DNA from: Paulinella micropora | Lineage: Eukaryota > Cercozoa > Imbricatea > Euglyphida | DNA: 43,088 bases | NCBI GenBank assembly: GCA_009731375.1 | Contig: BJOX01000078.1 | Coordinates: 623,525 to 666,612, forward strand | Reading direction: 5' to 3' | Shown: positions 9,545 through 18,985 of the stretch, piece after piece | Layout of the letters: each line of letters begins with the position of its first letter | Position numbering within the stretch: position 1 is the first letter of the stretch | The notes under the pieces: model-generated | What the model was told of the DNA's origin: nothing | Database searches by the model: none | What the model saw: the letters and a program-made list of their open reading frames with translations, nothing else | Position numbers and translations under genes: made by a program

Positions 9545-10821
9545 ATGGGTAGCTTCCCAAAGGTTATGAGCCTTGGAACTGAGAAAACAATGGGTTTAAA
9601 GCAAGAGTACATCCCGCAGTTGGATGGTACCACTCGGAATTATTCCGACTTCCGTTACAAGCTAGTGAACTATGCAAAGGGCATCAGTGCCTGGCATGGT
9701 GAGTGCCTTACGCTGGCATTTGATGACCCAGCAAAAGCAAAGGTTAAATATCCTTACGATCCAGCAAAAGCACTGGAGATTGAGGAGAGGGAGTTGCCTG
9801 ATGAACCGGACTCAGAGGATACCCCTGATAACGATTCCGACGATGAAGGCAGTGCGTCAGACGCGGGTAGACAGAGACCCAAAACGAAGAAAGATGAAAG
9901 CAAGACACCCACTGAAGACAAACCGAAGGATTGGGCGAAGCTAACTGACGAACAAAGAAACAGTGGAGAGAGAAAATAGCTAAGAAACTGAAACGTGAGA
10001 AACGAAGACAGTCGAAACGAGCACACACACTAAGAGTGAAAGTAGTACAGAAAGAGAAAAAGCATTATGAACGCATGCGAACACTACAACTCATTCAGTC
10101 TGTTGCTTTTTCTCATCCTGTTGTCGTTCGATATTTACGTACTAAGACAGTGACAGGACCGATAGAGCTGATAGAGGCAGTAAGGGCCAAGTTCGGTTCA
10201 ATATCCGGGGTTAACAAGAACATAAAGGCGTAAATTTTCGAAAACATGTATCCAAAACCCGGACAAAACGTTGATGCATGGTTGAATGATTATGTTGCCA
10301 TGAAGGGAGAGGTAGAGAGTCACAGAACTCACCCATTCGACGAAGATGACCTCAAAAGAGCCCTGCTTGCTAAGCTTACAAAACACCCCGCATATGGAGA
10401 GAATTTCAAAGCACTTTACTTCAACCTACCCACCAACCTTAGACCAGGATTTGACGACTTAGTTGACAGTGCAAGAGACACATGGGCGTTGTGGAGAAAG
10501 GATAAGTGGAAGGGAGAAGAGAGGAAGGAGATGCCTGAAAAGCCCACGAGGCAGAAGAGGGAGACAAACCTCTTGGTAGGTGATAAGGGAGATGAGGACG
10601 AAGGGGGTAAGGGCAAGTACAGAAAGTTCAAGAAGGAGGAGTGGTGGCTCAAAGTCACTTGCTATGAGTGTAACGAGAAAGGTCACACCAAGAAGTATTG
10701 CCCAACAAAGAAACCCCGAAAGAAAAGTCAAGCGAGTGAAGACAAGAGCGACAATAAAAAGAAAAAGGGAAAACCTCAAAGCAACAAGCGCAAAAAGTCG
10801 CTCAGACATGAACCTCATTAG
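9545..10821 (+). pseudogene. gag: Copia gag with zinc knuckle (one frameshift, one in-frame stop)
   Basis: The ATG at 9545 gives MGSFPKVMSLGT. IPQLDGTTRNYSDFRYKLVN matches the N-terminal pattern of copia capsid proteins (LdGtNYxxW). An acidic stretch, DEPDSEDTPDNDSDDEGSAS, follows. The frame changes near 9955 and continues through RMRTLQLIQSVAF, meets TAA at 10231, and resumes in the same frame with IFENMYPKPGQNVDAWLNDY. A CCHC zinc knuckle, CYECNEKGHTKKYC, lies at about 10660-10701 and binds the packaged RNA. A Lys-rich tail ends at TAG 10819. The next ORF overlaps this end in the +1 frame. Confidence 0.88.
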
Positions 10822-12289
10822 AGAGGAGGAACAAGAGGGGGACACAGAAACAGATAGTGACGCTTTACTCGTCTTCATGGGGGGAGATGTCCTAAACGAC
10901 CCTGGGGAAACCCCTGACGAAGAGAGAGGCAGGGAGAGAGCGAATGTCGAGTCTGGGGAACCTCAGATTGAGCCAGGTGTTCGTCCCCTGTCGACAAATC
11001 GAAGTGACGGAGGGAGTCCCTCCGCCACACCAATCTCACGCTCTCATAGTCAGTTAACCAGGGACACCTCCACAAACACCCCACAGCGTCAAAACTCAGC
11101 CCCCAAAACACCTCTGACAACCATCGAGAGGTACAGCAAAGAGAGACAGAGGTCCCTTAAGTGTCACAGGAAAAACAAAAAGTACAGTCCTTGTCAGATC
11201 TCACTTGAAAAAGACAAGAGGGGTCCAAATGCTATGCAAGCTTCTAGGTTGACCTATGGGTTATTTTGTGGTTATCACGCGAAAAAGCAAGACAAGGAGT
11301 ATCCTTTGCTTGACCTAGCTGTCAGCCCAGACCTCCGTCCTCCTAAATCCCCTTACTACCCAGACCAGAGTGGTTTGCGAGAAGATGCAAAAGCAAGAGG
11401 CATAGTCATACCGCACAACCTCACTACCACATTCACCAACCAATGTCCACAGAGGGAGGGAGAGAGTGAGCAAAAAGGAGTGAAAAGGGAAGTGAGGGGG
11501 AGTAAGCGTCTAGAAACATCACCGCAAAAACACACCACCACACAAACACCTCATATCGCATCATCCGCACAAGTCACGCAAACAGCTGACACACCAATGC
11601 AAAGAGAGAGCAGTGAGGAAGAAGAAGATGAAGAAGAGATGGAGGAATCATACTATGATGATGAGAATGACTCTAGATGTTCTGATGAGATCAGACATGA
11701 TATGGCTATGGCAGCATGCTTGGATGATGATGACGTTGACCCGGAATTTCTGACATTTACGCGAAAAGGGAATGTTAAGAAATATTTTCAGAAGCATGGC
11801 ATTATGAAGAAGACTCACGCTAAGAGTGGGAGTCCGACATCTGCCGGACTGCCCAGTGTTGCCGTAGGGACCGGGGAGGCCAAGGGGAAGCAGCGGGAAG
11901 GCGCGGCAGCAACCCCAACACCACAGCCAGGTCCAACACCTCAAGCCCAACCACACACCAACACACCACCCATCATCACTTTCAAAGACATAGAACAGCT
12001 CGCTCAACAACTCACAACAACATGCATTAGGGAAAGCAGTGGTGAGGTAAAGAGAGTGAGTGAAGGGAAGTTGGTGCTAGATGAGCTCTTGACAGATGTG
12101 GTGAGAGCGAGAGGGAGTGTATATAGCACACGCAGCACGCACAACACTATCCCCACCAACACAGACCCAAAACAACAACACCTCACAGCCACCAGCACCA
12201 TCACAACACAAGAACAGCAAGCAGAACTACGAAGTAGTGTTAGATGGGGAAGAGGGGCGAGACAGAAAAAGCACAATAGTTCAGGATAG
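10809..12289 (+). pseudogene. Long low-complexity gag-pol linker ORF of the copia element
   Basis: This frame is +1 to gag and overlaps its end; an ATG sits at 10809, inside the last gag codons, and the frame is open from 10580. It encodes about 490 residues rich in E, D, T, P, Q and S (SSEEEEDEEEMEESYYDDEN). A more ordered island lies between: KCHRKNKKYSPCQISLEKDK, LTYGLFCGYHAKKQDKEYPL and VSPDLRPPKSPYYPDQSG (about 11160-11380). In most copia elements the zinc knuckle and protease are much closer together. The end of the frame is shifted relative to the protease motif at 12285. Function is unknown; it may be extra Gag or a family-specific spacer domain. Confidence 0.7.
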
Positions 12290-12719
12290 CGGGTCGTCCC
12301 GAGACATTGCATGCAACCCTGAAATATTACACGACATCAAGTCCGTACCCCCTGTCAAGCTAATTACAGGCAATTGAGAGTGTGAGATAGGACAGGAGGG
12401 GACGGCAAGAGTGACGCGTATCAACGGACACGGTAGACCAATTACGGTGTCAAGGCCAATGCTCCTTGACACCAGGTTACCCGTGAATACTGCTTCAACC
12501 GGCAGGATGGATAATACCCATCACCGGTCTATCATTCACCAAAATGGACAGCTGGTCATACTCAAACACCCCATACGACTAGAGAAGAAAGACGTACTTG
12601 TCAGAGGTAGGCTCATGCCAACCCTTCTTTATAGGTGGGACGATGAATTTGACACCCCATTAGACATCAATGAGCGTTATGAACCCCCACAGAATAAGAA
12701 TAGGGGTGTGGTGGGGTAA
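12240..12719 (+). pseudogene. Copia aspartic protease region
   Basis: VQDSGSSRDIACNPEILHDI places the D-S-G triad of a retroviral-type aspartic protease at 12285, the usual copia LDSGAS(S)H block. The frame stops at 12375 and continues in another as CEIGQEGTARVTRINGHGRP, then IIHQNGQLVILKHPIRLEKK up to 12719. These match the beta-strand and flap region that precedes the GAG-pre-integrase domain. At least two frame breaks separate it from its neighbours. Confidence 0.75.
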
Positions 12720-12844
12720 AAGGGGAGGGAAACCCCAGGAGAGAAAGATAGAAGCGTAGGCAGACAGAGGGCAAAACAGGGGAGGTAACGCTGTATGCGT
12801 CTTATCCCCGCAAGCCTGGTGCGATTAGAAAGGTAGATATAGAA

Positions 12845-14058
12845 TTGTTCCATTATGCATGTGGACACTATAGCATTAAGAAGATGAGAACTTTAGCAAA
12901 TGCATTAGGCGTAAAGCTAGTAGGAGATGAGAAGAAAGTAGAATTTTGTGAATCATGCATGATAGGTAAGGCAAAGCAGTTGCCTAGGTTTAAAGTTAAT
13001 AAGATAGAGAGAGTTAGTAAGCCGGAGTAGTATTACACATAGACACCGGAACGTGGTCAGCACGGTCAATACACGGTAAGAGACACAAATTTTCGGTCAC
13101 GGACGATTACTCGTTGTTTATTAAGGATTATTATCTTGCGCATAAGAACGAATTTATTGACTGCATTAAGCAGGCGGTAGCATTTTATGAGACAGACAGG
13201 AAACAAAGTACAAGAAATTCGATGTGATCAAGAGTTTGATGTCCCGAAAGAGGTGATAGAGTGTTGAAGCCTAGTCAGTTTATTTGGAAAACTTCAGCAA
13301 CGGGGGACAAGGATGGTAACCCTATCGCTGAAAAAGCCAATGACATTACGGCTGGGGCCGCAAGAGCCATGCGTTACCATGCCCACCTGCCCATTGGCAG
13401 AGATGGAGCATTCGGCAACCACTCTAAATAACATTTTCCTGCCACCCAAGGACCTAGGAAGGGGATGTCCCCATTTGAGCAGTTATTGGGAAGGAAACCG
13501 TTTTTAAAACACCTTAGACCGATAGGTTGCATGGGGGTAATGTACACAGGTAAAGGTAGAAATGGACAGTTTAGAGGAAAGAAAGTTATGCTAGTAGGGT
13601 ATGACTTATTTAGAGAGTTATATAGAGTGTGGGACGGTAGAAAAGTAGTGACAGGAGTTAGAAACGTGCGGTTTAACCCGTGCGTGATAGGGAAGGAAGC
13701 ACATCCAGAAAGAGCAGTCAAGTGGGATGAGGATGTGGCTGAGGGGGAGAGTGAGAGTAAGGATGTCGATGTTGAACAAACACACTCCACACCCACCACC
13801 ACCACAGTCACCACCACCCACACACAAGAGGACACGACACAGACTCATGACGATGACGACACATATGACGATGTCGATGATGTTAGTCAGTCAGATAGTC
13901 AACAAGGACAGGGGGAGTATGGAGGGGACACAGGGGGAGTCAGCATAGATCACAAACACACACAAACACAAGATAGCTTTTCAACACAGGACATCGACAC
14001 CACATCGACAGCTGCACCCCATCCCACCGACACAACCCCACAGACAACACAGGACTAG
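12845..14058 (+). pseudogene. Copia integrase, multiply broken
   Basis: A zinc-binding HHCC domain comes first: FHYACGHYSIKKMRTLANAL and CESCMIGKAKQLPRFKV (12845-13000). After a stop at 13028 the core resumes with VLHIDTGTWSARSIHGKRHK (first catalytic Asp about 13042) and FSVTDDYSLFIKDYY. EIRCDQEFDVPKEVIE follows in a shifted frame (second Asp about 13226). The C-terminal part, GMSPFEQLLGRKPFLKHLRP and GKKVMLVGYD, is open from 13465. It leads into an Asp/Thr/Gln-rich linker (THDDDDTYDDVDDVSQSDSQ) ending at 14058. The third catalytic residue (Glu) could not be placed. Integrase would insert the cDNA, but this copy cannot be functional as read. Confidence 0.85.
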
Positions 14059-16202
14059 GACATGCACACGCACTCACAGATGCATCTGACCCTCAAGCAC
14101 AGCATGAGAGAAGAGCATATGAAGAGAGTGAGCAACCTAGTAAAGGAAGAACATGGGAGCAGAGTGACAAGATCACAGAAGCTAACATAGTTCAAGGCGG
14201 AAAACGAATAAGACGACAGGCACAACAACAACCACCACAAGCACAACAACCACCATCACGACCGCATAGTGAACTAAAACGAAAAGAAAAAGTAGTTGAG
14301 GTTCAGGAACTAGAGGGAGTGAGAGTGAGAGTTCTTGCAAGAGAGTGGGGAGACGAGTGGGCAGAGAAGACATACGGAGAGGGCTGGGAGAGTAAAGTGC
14401 GCACAGGCATAGTGAAGCAGAAGTGTGCCCCCAAAGAGAAGTTAAAAGTTAGAAAACAACCTAAGCCATCTCACTTTGTTCAATTTGAGGACAGACTAGA
14501 GAAGATGCTAGATTCTGAGATCAATAAGTGCAAGGTAAGTGAAGGAGAGTCCGTATTGCCTGCTGGAGAGTTGGAGAGTGCTATGTTATGTTATGACAGA
14601 TGCATGAATGAACCAAATGAGCTTTTGCTTTATTTTAACATTCGTGTGCCTAAAGAGATAGCAGAGCAGGGATTGACAGCGAAAGAGTTATTAGAGGGCA
14701 TGAAAAAAGAGATACAATCTCTTGAGGACTTTAAGACATACACATGGGTTAACTATAGCGAAGCCAAAAAGGCTGGTGTTAGCAAGATAGTTAGGCTCAC
14801 ATGGGTTCACAAAGTAAAGATAGACGAGAGCGGAAGGAAGTTTGTTAAGTCTAGATTAGCTTTAAGAGGAGACATGTTAGAGCCAGGAGTTAGTTTCAAC
14901 CCTGACCAATTATTTGTCCCTTGTGCCTCACATCGCTCACTGCTCATGCTTGCCAAACTAACTGCCTGGCATGGTAATAAGCTTTATGGAATCGATTTCA
15001 AAAATGCTTACTTAAATGCCCGCATGCAAGATCCGGTATTTGCCTACTCACCTGATGCAATGGATAGAGAGGGCAAAGAGAGGATGATATTGCGTGTTGA
15101 TGGAGCGCTGTATAGTGCGCCTCAGACAGGTAGAAGGTGGTATGACATACTAGCCCCTGAGATAGTAAAGCTAGAATTTAGGTTGTTAGACTCCGACTTA
15201 TGCATGTTCGTAGAGAAAGACAAGCCTATAAGAGAAGCTATAATGGGAGTATTTCACGTGGATGATTTGATATTTCCGCACCTAACAAAGAAGCTTATGA
15301 TAAATTCGCGTCTGCGTTAGAACGGTACTACTACCCACTCAAAAGGCTAGGAGTCGCAAAAGAATTCAAAGGTATAGAGATAGTGCAAGAGAAAGGCAGA
15401 ATCGTTTTGCACCAGAGAAAGTACCAGTTGCAAATTTTACGTGAGACAGGATACGCAAATTCTCGTCCGGTCAGTACCCCGGCGATAGACCAAACACCGG
15501 AAGCAATGTCGGAAAATGCTGCTTTTCGTAAAATGTCCATTCCGAGTATAGTAGGCAGTTTGCTTGATTTAGCCAAAATGACAAGACCAGATATCGAACA
15601 AGCTCTTGACGCTGCAAGCGTCATGCAAACCATAAATAAGGGAGTAACTTACGCTATGTTAGGCAGAATCATATGCTATTTGATCAAGTCTTTTCGCGGT
15701 ATAGCATTTAACGGGCCAAAATCCGTTCAAGAGGGTATGTCCTACCCTAAGGTCACTTTGTGGCCCGATGCCGCTCATAAAGTCTGTTTGAAAACGGGTA
15801 AGTCTCACACAGGTTTTATAATCTTGTGGGGAGGAGACCCGATAGGTTGGCTTTCAAAAAGACAGAGTAGGATAGCACTTAGTTCAAATGACGCGGAAAT
15901 TTACGCTGCTGCTGAATGCATAAGAGAAGGACTAGCAATAGGACATGTCAGACAGGAACTCGGAATTTCGCAAAAAGGTGCAGTAGAATTTTCGAGGATA
16001 ATTCATAAACAATTCCCGCACCAAACATTTGCCTCTCGAATTGCACTTCATTCATCACCTTCAGAGAGATGGAGAGATAAAGTTCATAAAGGTAGGAACT
16101 AAAAAGCAAATAGGACATTTACTCACTAAACTGTTACCGCGCGAGCAGTTTAATTATCTGCTCAACAAATTTACGGTTATCATTCCGGGTGAACCGGAAT
16201 GA
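14046..16202 (+). pseudogene. Copia reverse transcriptase and RNase H (two frameshifts)
   Basis: An open frame from about 14046 to 15320 contains the RT: IVRLTWVHKVKIDESGRKFV, then GIDFKNAYLNARMQ (motif A Asp near 14994), DGALYSAPQTGRRWYD (usually YGLKQAPRxW) and GVFHVDDLIF. The last is the catalytic motif as HVDD, where most copia elements have YVDD. The frame changes near 15275, and APNKEAYDKFASALERYYYP continues. RNase H follows: TLWPDAAHKVCLKTGKSHTG and GWLSKRQSRIALSSNDAEIY. A second shift near 15960-16000 leads to INNSRTKHLPLELHFIHHLQ and LLTKLLPREQF, ending at TGA 16200-16202. Except for the HVDD variant, catalytic landmarks look conserved. Confidence 0.93.
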
Positions 16203-16546
16203 CTACGGGTGTTTCACCTATGTTTTGTGTTTTGTTTTCATTTTGTGTGAGTTGTTTAGTTTTATCGATGTCGGACTGGAGAGCATGGAATCTGCGATCA
16301 ATGACTTGGCTCGATTACGTACCCTTCGATCGGATCATTGACCAATACGCAGAGTGGGGAGTCAATAGAGCGGAGTTCATGAAGCTAAAGCATGGAAGGT
16401 ATCCGCGGCAGGATATCGAACAGCTTCAGGCGGACGATGTAGAACAGGACGACGATCCAGATCAAGAACAGTGGGAATACGAACAAGGCCGAGTAGAGGA
16501 CGGCAATGGATGCGACAGCGACAGGCTACGTAGCGAGGTGGATTAG
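16199..16546 (+). CDS. Extra ORF between copia pol and 3' LTR, possible membrane protein (115 aa)
   Basis: The ATG at 16199 overlaps the pol stop codon as ATGA, an arrangement that often allows termination-reinitiation. The product begins MTTGVSPMFCVLFSFCVSCL and has one strongly hydrophobic segment (residues about 8-24), so a signal peptide or single membrane anchor is likely. A soluble, strongly acidic half follows (YAEWGVNRAEFMKLKHGRYP, DDVEQDDDPDQEQWEYEQ). The position equals that of the env-like gene of some plant copia elements (sireviruses), but no similarity to any envelope protein is seen and none is claimed. The frame is intact, unlike gag and pol. Confidence 0.5.
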   Translation: MTTGVSPMFCVLFSFCVSCLVLSMSDWRAWNLRSMTWLDYVPFDRIIDQYAEWGVNRAEFMKLKHGRYPRQDIEQLQADDVEQDDDPDQEQWEYEQGRVEDGNGCDSDRLRSEVD

Positions 16547-16818
16547 CCCTCAGGGTCACGCGGTGGCCGGTGGCGGGGATTCCTGATATTTCTGGTGGCC
16601 AGTGGCTATTCTTGATATTTCTGTAGGACAATCTTATTCTATCGCCGCATACAGCTCGCTATTCTTTCTTTTCACTTGTTTCCTCACACCTCTAACGTTT
16701 TTATATATATAGCTTTTAGTGACTTTTGATACCCCTTACGGGAAGCGCTTGCAAAATTTTCATTTGCTTAAGAACTTTAAGACACTTAAGACGGTAGTTA
16801 TAACATTGACAAATAACC
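16547..16818 (+). other. Untranslated 3' part of the copia internal region
   Basis: A non-coding stretch between the extra ORF and the polypurine tract. It contains GGTGGCCGGTGGCGG and a repeated TTCTTGATATTTCTG-like motif (16577, 16608). Nothing else is seen. Confidence 0.6.
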
Positions 16819-16829
16819 AAGGGGGAGCG
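16819..16829 (+). promoter_or_regulatory. Polypurine tract of the copia element
   Basis: AAGGGGGAGCG directly before the 3' LTR is the usual plus-strand primer. The same tract recurs at 17249-17259. Confidence 0.8.
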
Positions 16830-17036
16830 TTGGTCATTACTATTTCAATTTAATTCACCGTTACTTAGGTAGTTGATTTGTCAATAGGCAGGACAGTCAA
16901 TCATGCCAATATTAACTGAATATGCGTAAGACCTGTACCTAAGTTAGTCAGTTTGTGGGGCGTGGAAATCAAAGAGTCAGTTCTCTTATTATACGAGTTA
17001 TTAAAGTGCGTTTCCATACTGCGTGATAGTCTCGCT
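16830..17036 (+). repeat. 3' LTR of the copia element (about 206 bp)
   Basis: Bounded by the polypurine tract on the left and by the primer-binding-site copy at 17037 on the right. Its last 49 bp match the 5' LTR remnant exactly. The start reads TTGG or TGG and the end CGCT, so the canonical TG..CA ends are not obvious and the exact borders are inferred. Confidence 0.7.
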
Positions 17037-17260
17037 TGGTAGCCCGGATAGATCCTGAAAGGGGTCGGTAAAGGTTCCACGATGGGTAGCTTCCCAAAGT
17101 TATTTTACTTCAACTTGAAGTCGGAATGAATTTGACACTGCGGGCTATTATATATATTCAAGTTATCGGATTGCAATGTAGTAGTTGTTAATCATAGACT
17201 CAGGTATTAATATTAATCATTACTTGCATTATCGATATACTGAGAACTAAGGGGGAGCGT
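17037..17260 (+). mobile_element. Miniature internal region: primer site, 18-bp gag start, polypurine tract
   Basis: After the 3' LTR the sequence repeats the primer-binding site and leader up to ATGGGTAGCTTCCCAAAG (17082-17099), the exact gag start. It then diverges for 150 bp and ends in a second polypurine tract AAGGGGGAGCG (17249-17259). That is an element of LTR, primer site, 224-bp internal region, polypurine tract and a second LTR-like start, resembling a terminal-repeat retrotransposon in miniature or an internally deleted tandem copy sharing one LTR. The second LTR-like sequence differs from the first. Confidence 0.6.
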
Positions 17261-17703
17261 TGGATGGTTAATTACGTTTACCGTTAGTATAATAACTGCT
17301 TGTATAAGTGGGAAAGTATTTTATTATTATAGTCGGATAACCGTTTAAAAGACGACTATGACAGTGATCCTGCCTTCCTTTTACTAACTAGCTCACCGGT
17401 ATACAAGCAAACTATTACTTTAATATGCAGTCCTGTGGAACGGAGACATTTTTTAATTATCCACAACTGCAAGTCTTAAAAATAAGTACAACCGGTCAAC
17501 AAAGAATTTGGCTAATCAGACCGAGACCAATTCAAGTACTACATAGATAAAAAATGAGCAGTTAGACTTTCAAGTTTCTTTTTATTCAATAAAAGGCAAG
17601 AGGCGACCAGCTGTCTAAATTGACAGCATGACCCTCTGACTTACTCACTACTGTAAACTTCAGTCGAATACAGCTGTTTATCGGTCCTTACCGTGTTACA
17701 GCC
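17261..17703 (+). other. LTR-like start and leader before the next element's ORF1
   Basis: It begins TGGATGGTTAATTACG directly after the polypurine tract. Its first 26 bp from 17262 recur at 7951, and a diverged version recurs at 21484. The remaining 400 bp are non-coding and run into an ATG at 17704. It could be the LTR of a related copia family or the 5' pseudo-LTR of the following Penelope-like element. I cannot decide. Confidence 0.45.
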
Positions 17704-18945
17704 ATGAGTTCTCAAGCAGGAACTAGAAACAAGCAAATCCCTCGACAAACTAAGGCGAGGAAACAACAAGAGCAAGGAGATGCCACAGAAGGGGCAGCCG
17801 CCAAAATGACTGCACTGCTAAGTGGGCTACAACTCCCCTCTCCGAAAAAACCCCAACCAACAAAGCAAGGGGCCTACAACAACAACCAACGCAAAGGCAA
17901 GAAGTCTTCTGCCTTGCATCCGAACTTTGAAGGCGAACTCGACGATTTCAACGTCACCTCAACCTTGTTCTGCAAAGTTCACTCGAACACCACCTTGGTC
18001 AAAGAAATGAAGATCATACCTCACAAGTGGGCAAACCGTACCCGAGGGGGCTTGTTCTTGCTGGCAGGCGGTAGGACGGACCGTTTAATTTACGCTTTCA
18101 GCTGCGTGGACCGCGAACTGGCTCAAAAACTTGAACTGCTTCCAAAAGGTTTCAATCATGCACATCTACGGCAAACTCAAGTATGCGTGCAATCCGATCT
18201 GCTGGCTCTTTATTCGGTTTGTGGAAGAAACCAAAAAAAGCAGTGGCAGCAAAGAAGGAACTGACCATCCAAGATTTCCTTGAGGAGGCTGGCTCCCAGT
18301 TCCGCATCCAAGGTGTCTCATCCCTAGCCCTGGATAATCTTGACGAGCTTATCTCAGAACAAGAGTTCCCAAACCCATACGCCAGAGATGACTCAGAGAG
18401 TACTGCGGCGCTGGCAAAGCTTGGATTGGATACCGAAGAGAGCAGTGAGCGGATTCGCCAAGCGTTCCGACAAAGCTTTGACAAGACAAAAGCGTTCTTG
18501 GAAACTTTCGATATGGTGTTGCATGGATGGAGGAAAGTGCCAATATCCAAGCCTCCAGAGGAAGAAGATGAGCAGACCATCATAGGGAGCAAATTCATGG
18601 ATAAGGTGATCGAAAAACTTGATGAACTCCAAACGTGCATTGCGATGTTGGAAGAGAAGAAGTCGATGGAAGGGAAGCTTTCTGTCCCTATTTCGGAACA
18701 ACCTCGCCCGGAACAAGCGATAGCAAGTACTGGCGACGGCTCCTCTGGATCAGAAGAGGATGAAGCGGAAGAGACAGTAACCTCTACTCCTAGCAAAGCT
18801 GTGTTGGGAAGAAAACGCAAAGCTCGCGACCCACCGCAAACCTCGGCTAAAAAAAGCAAAAACAGGTATGCCTCCTGCAAAGTCAGTTGAATCTTCTCCG
18901 TCTGTGGCGGCAAAAACTCGTTCTGCTGCCAGAAACGTGGAATAG
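17704..18945 (+). pseudogene. ORF1 of the Penelope-like element, unknown family (frameshifted)
   Basis: Starting MSSQAGTRNKQIPRQTKARK, a basic, low-complexity N-terminus precedes an ordered part (ALHPNFEGELDDFNVTSTLF, GGLFLLAGGRTDRLIYAFSC). Best continuity needs frame changes near 18158 (to HIYGKLKYACNPICWLFIRF) and near 18228 (to TIQDFLEEAGSQFRIQGVSS). After that comes a likely helical region (FMDKVIEKLDELQTCIAMLE), an acidic stretch GSSGSEEDEAEETV and a nuclear-localisation-like GRKRKARDPP. A last change near 18865 reaches the stop at 18943. I recognise no known domain. It ends 40 bp before ORF2, so the pair looks like a gag-like ORF1 plus an enzymatic ORF2. Confidence 0.55.
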
Positions 18946-18985
18946 GAAACAGGGGGAGGACTGGCACGGTGCGTAACTAGATTGT

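Larger units (their letters stand above)
9451..17036 (+). mobile_element. Ty1/copia LTR retrotransposon, 5' LTR truncated, coding region decayed
   Basis: The domain order gag, protease, integrase, RT, RNase H is diagnostic of Ty1/copia. The last 49 bp of the LTR, the primer-binding site and the gag start (9451-9562) are repeated at 16988-17099 with 3 visible mismatches in 112 bp. The 3' LTR is about 206 bp and follows a polypurine tract. The low LTR divergence suggests a fairly recent copy, yet gag and pol carry many frame lesions, so either decay or assembly indels must be assumed. Confidence 0.9.

Noticed and set aside
18152-18967. Minus-strand 271-aa ORF opposite ORF1
   Set aside because: Ser/Leu/Phe-rich antisense of the Glu/Lys-rich plus-strand ORF1. 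The plus strand fits the neighbouring ORF2 and shows ordered, charged domains.
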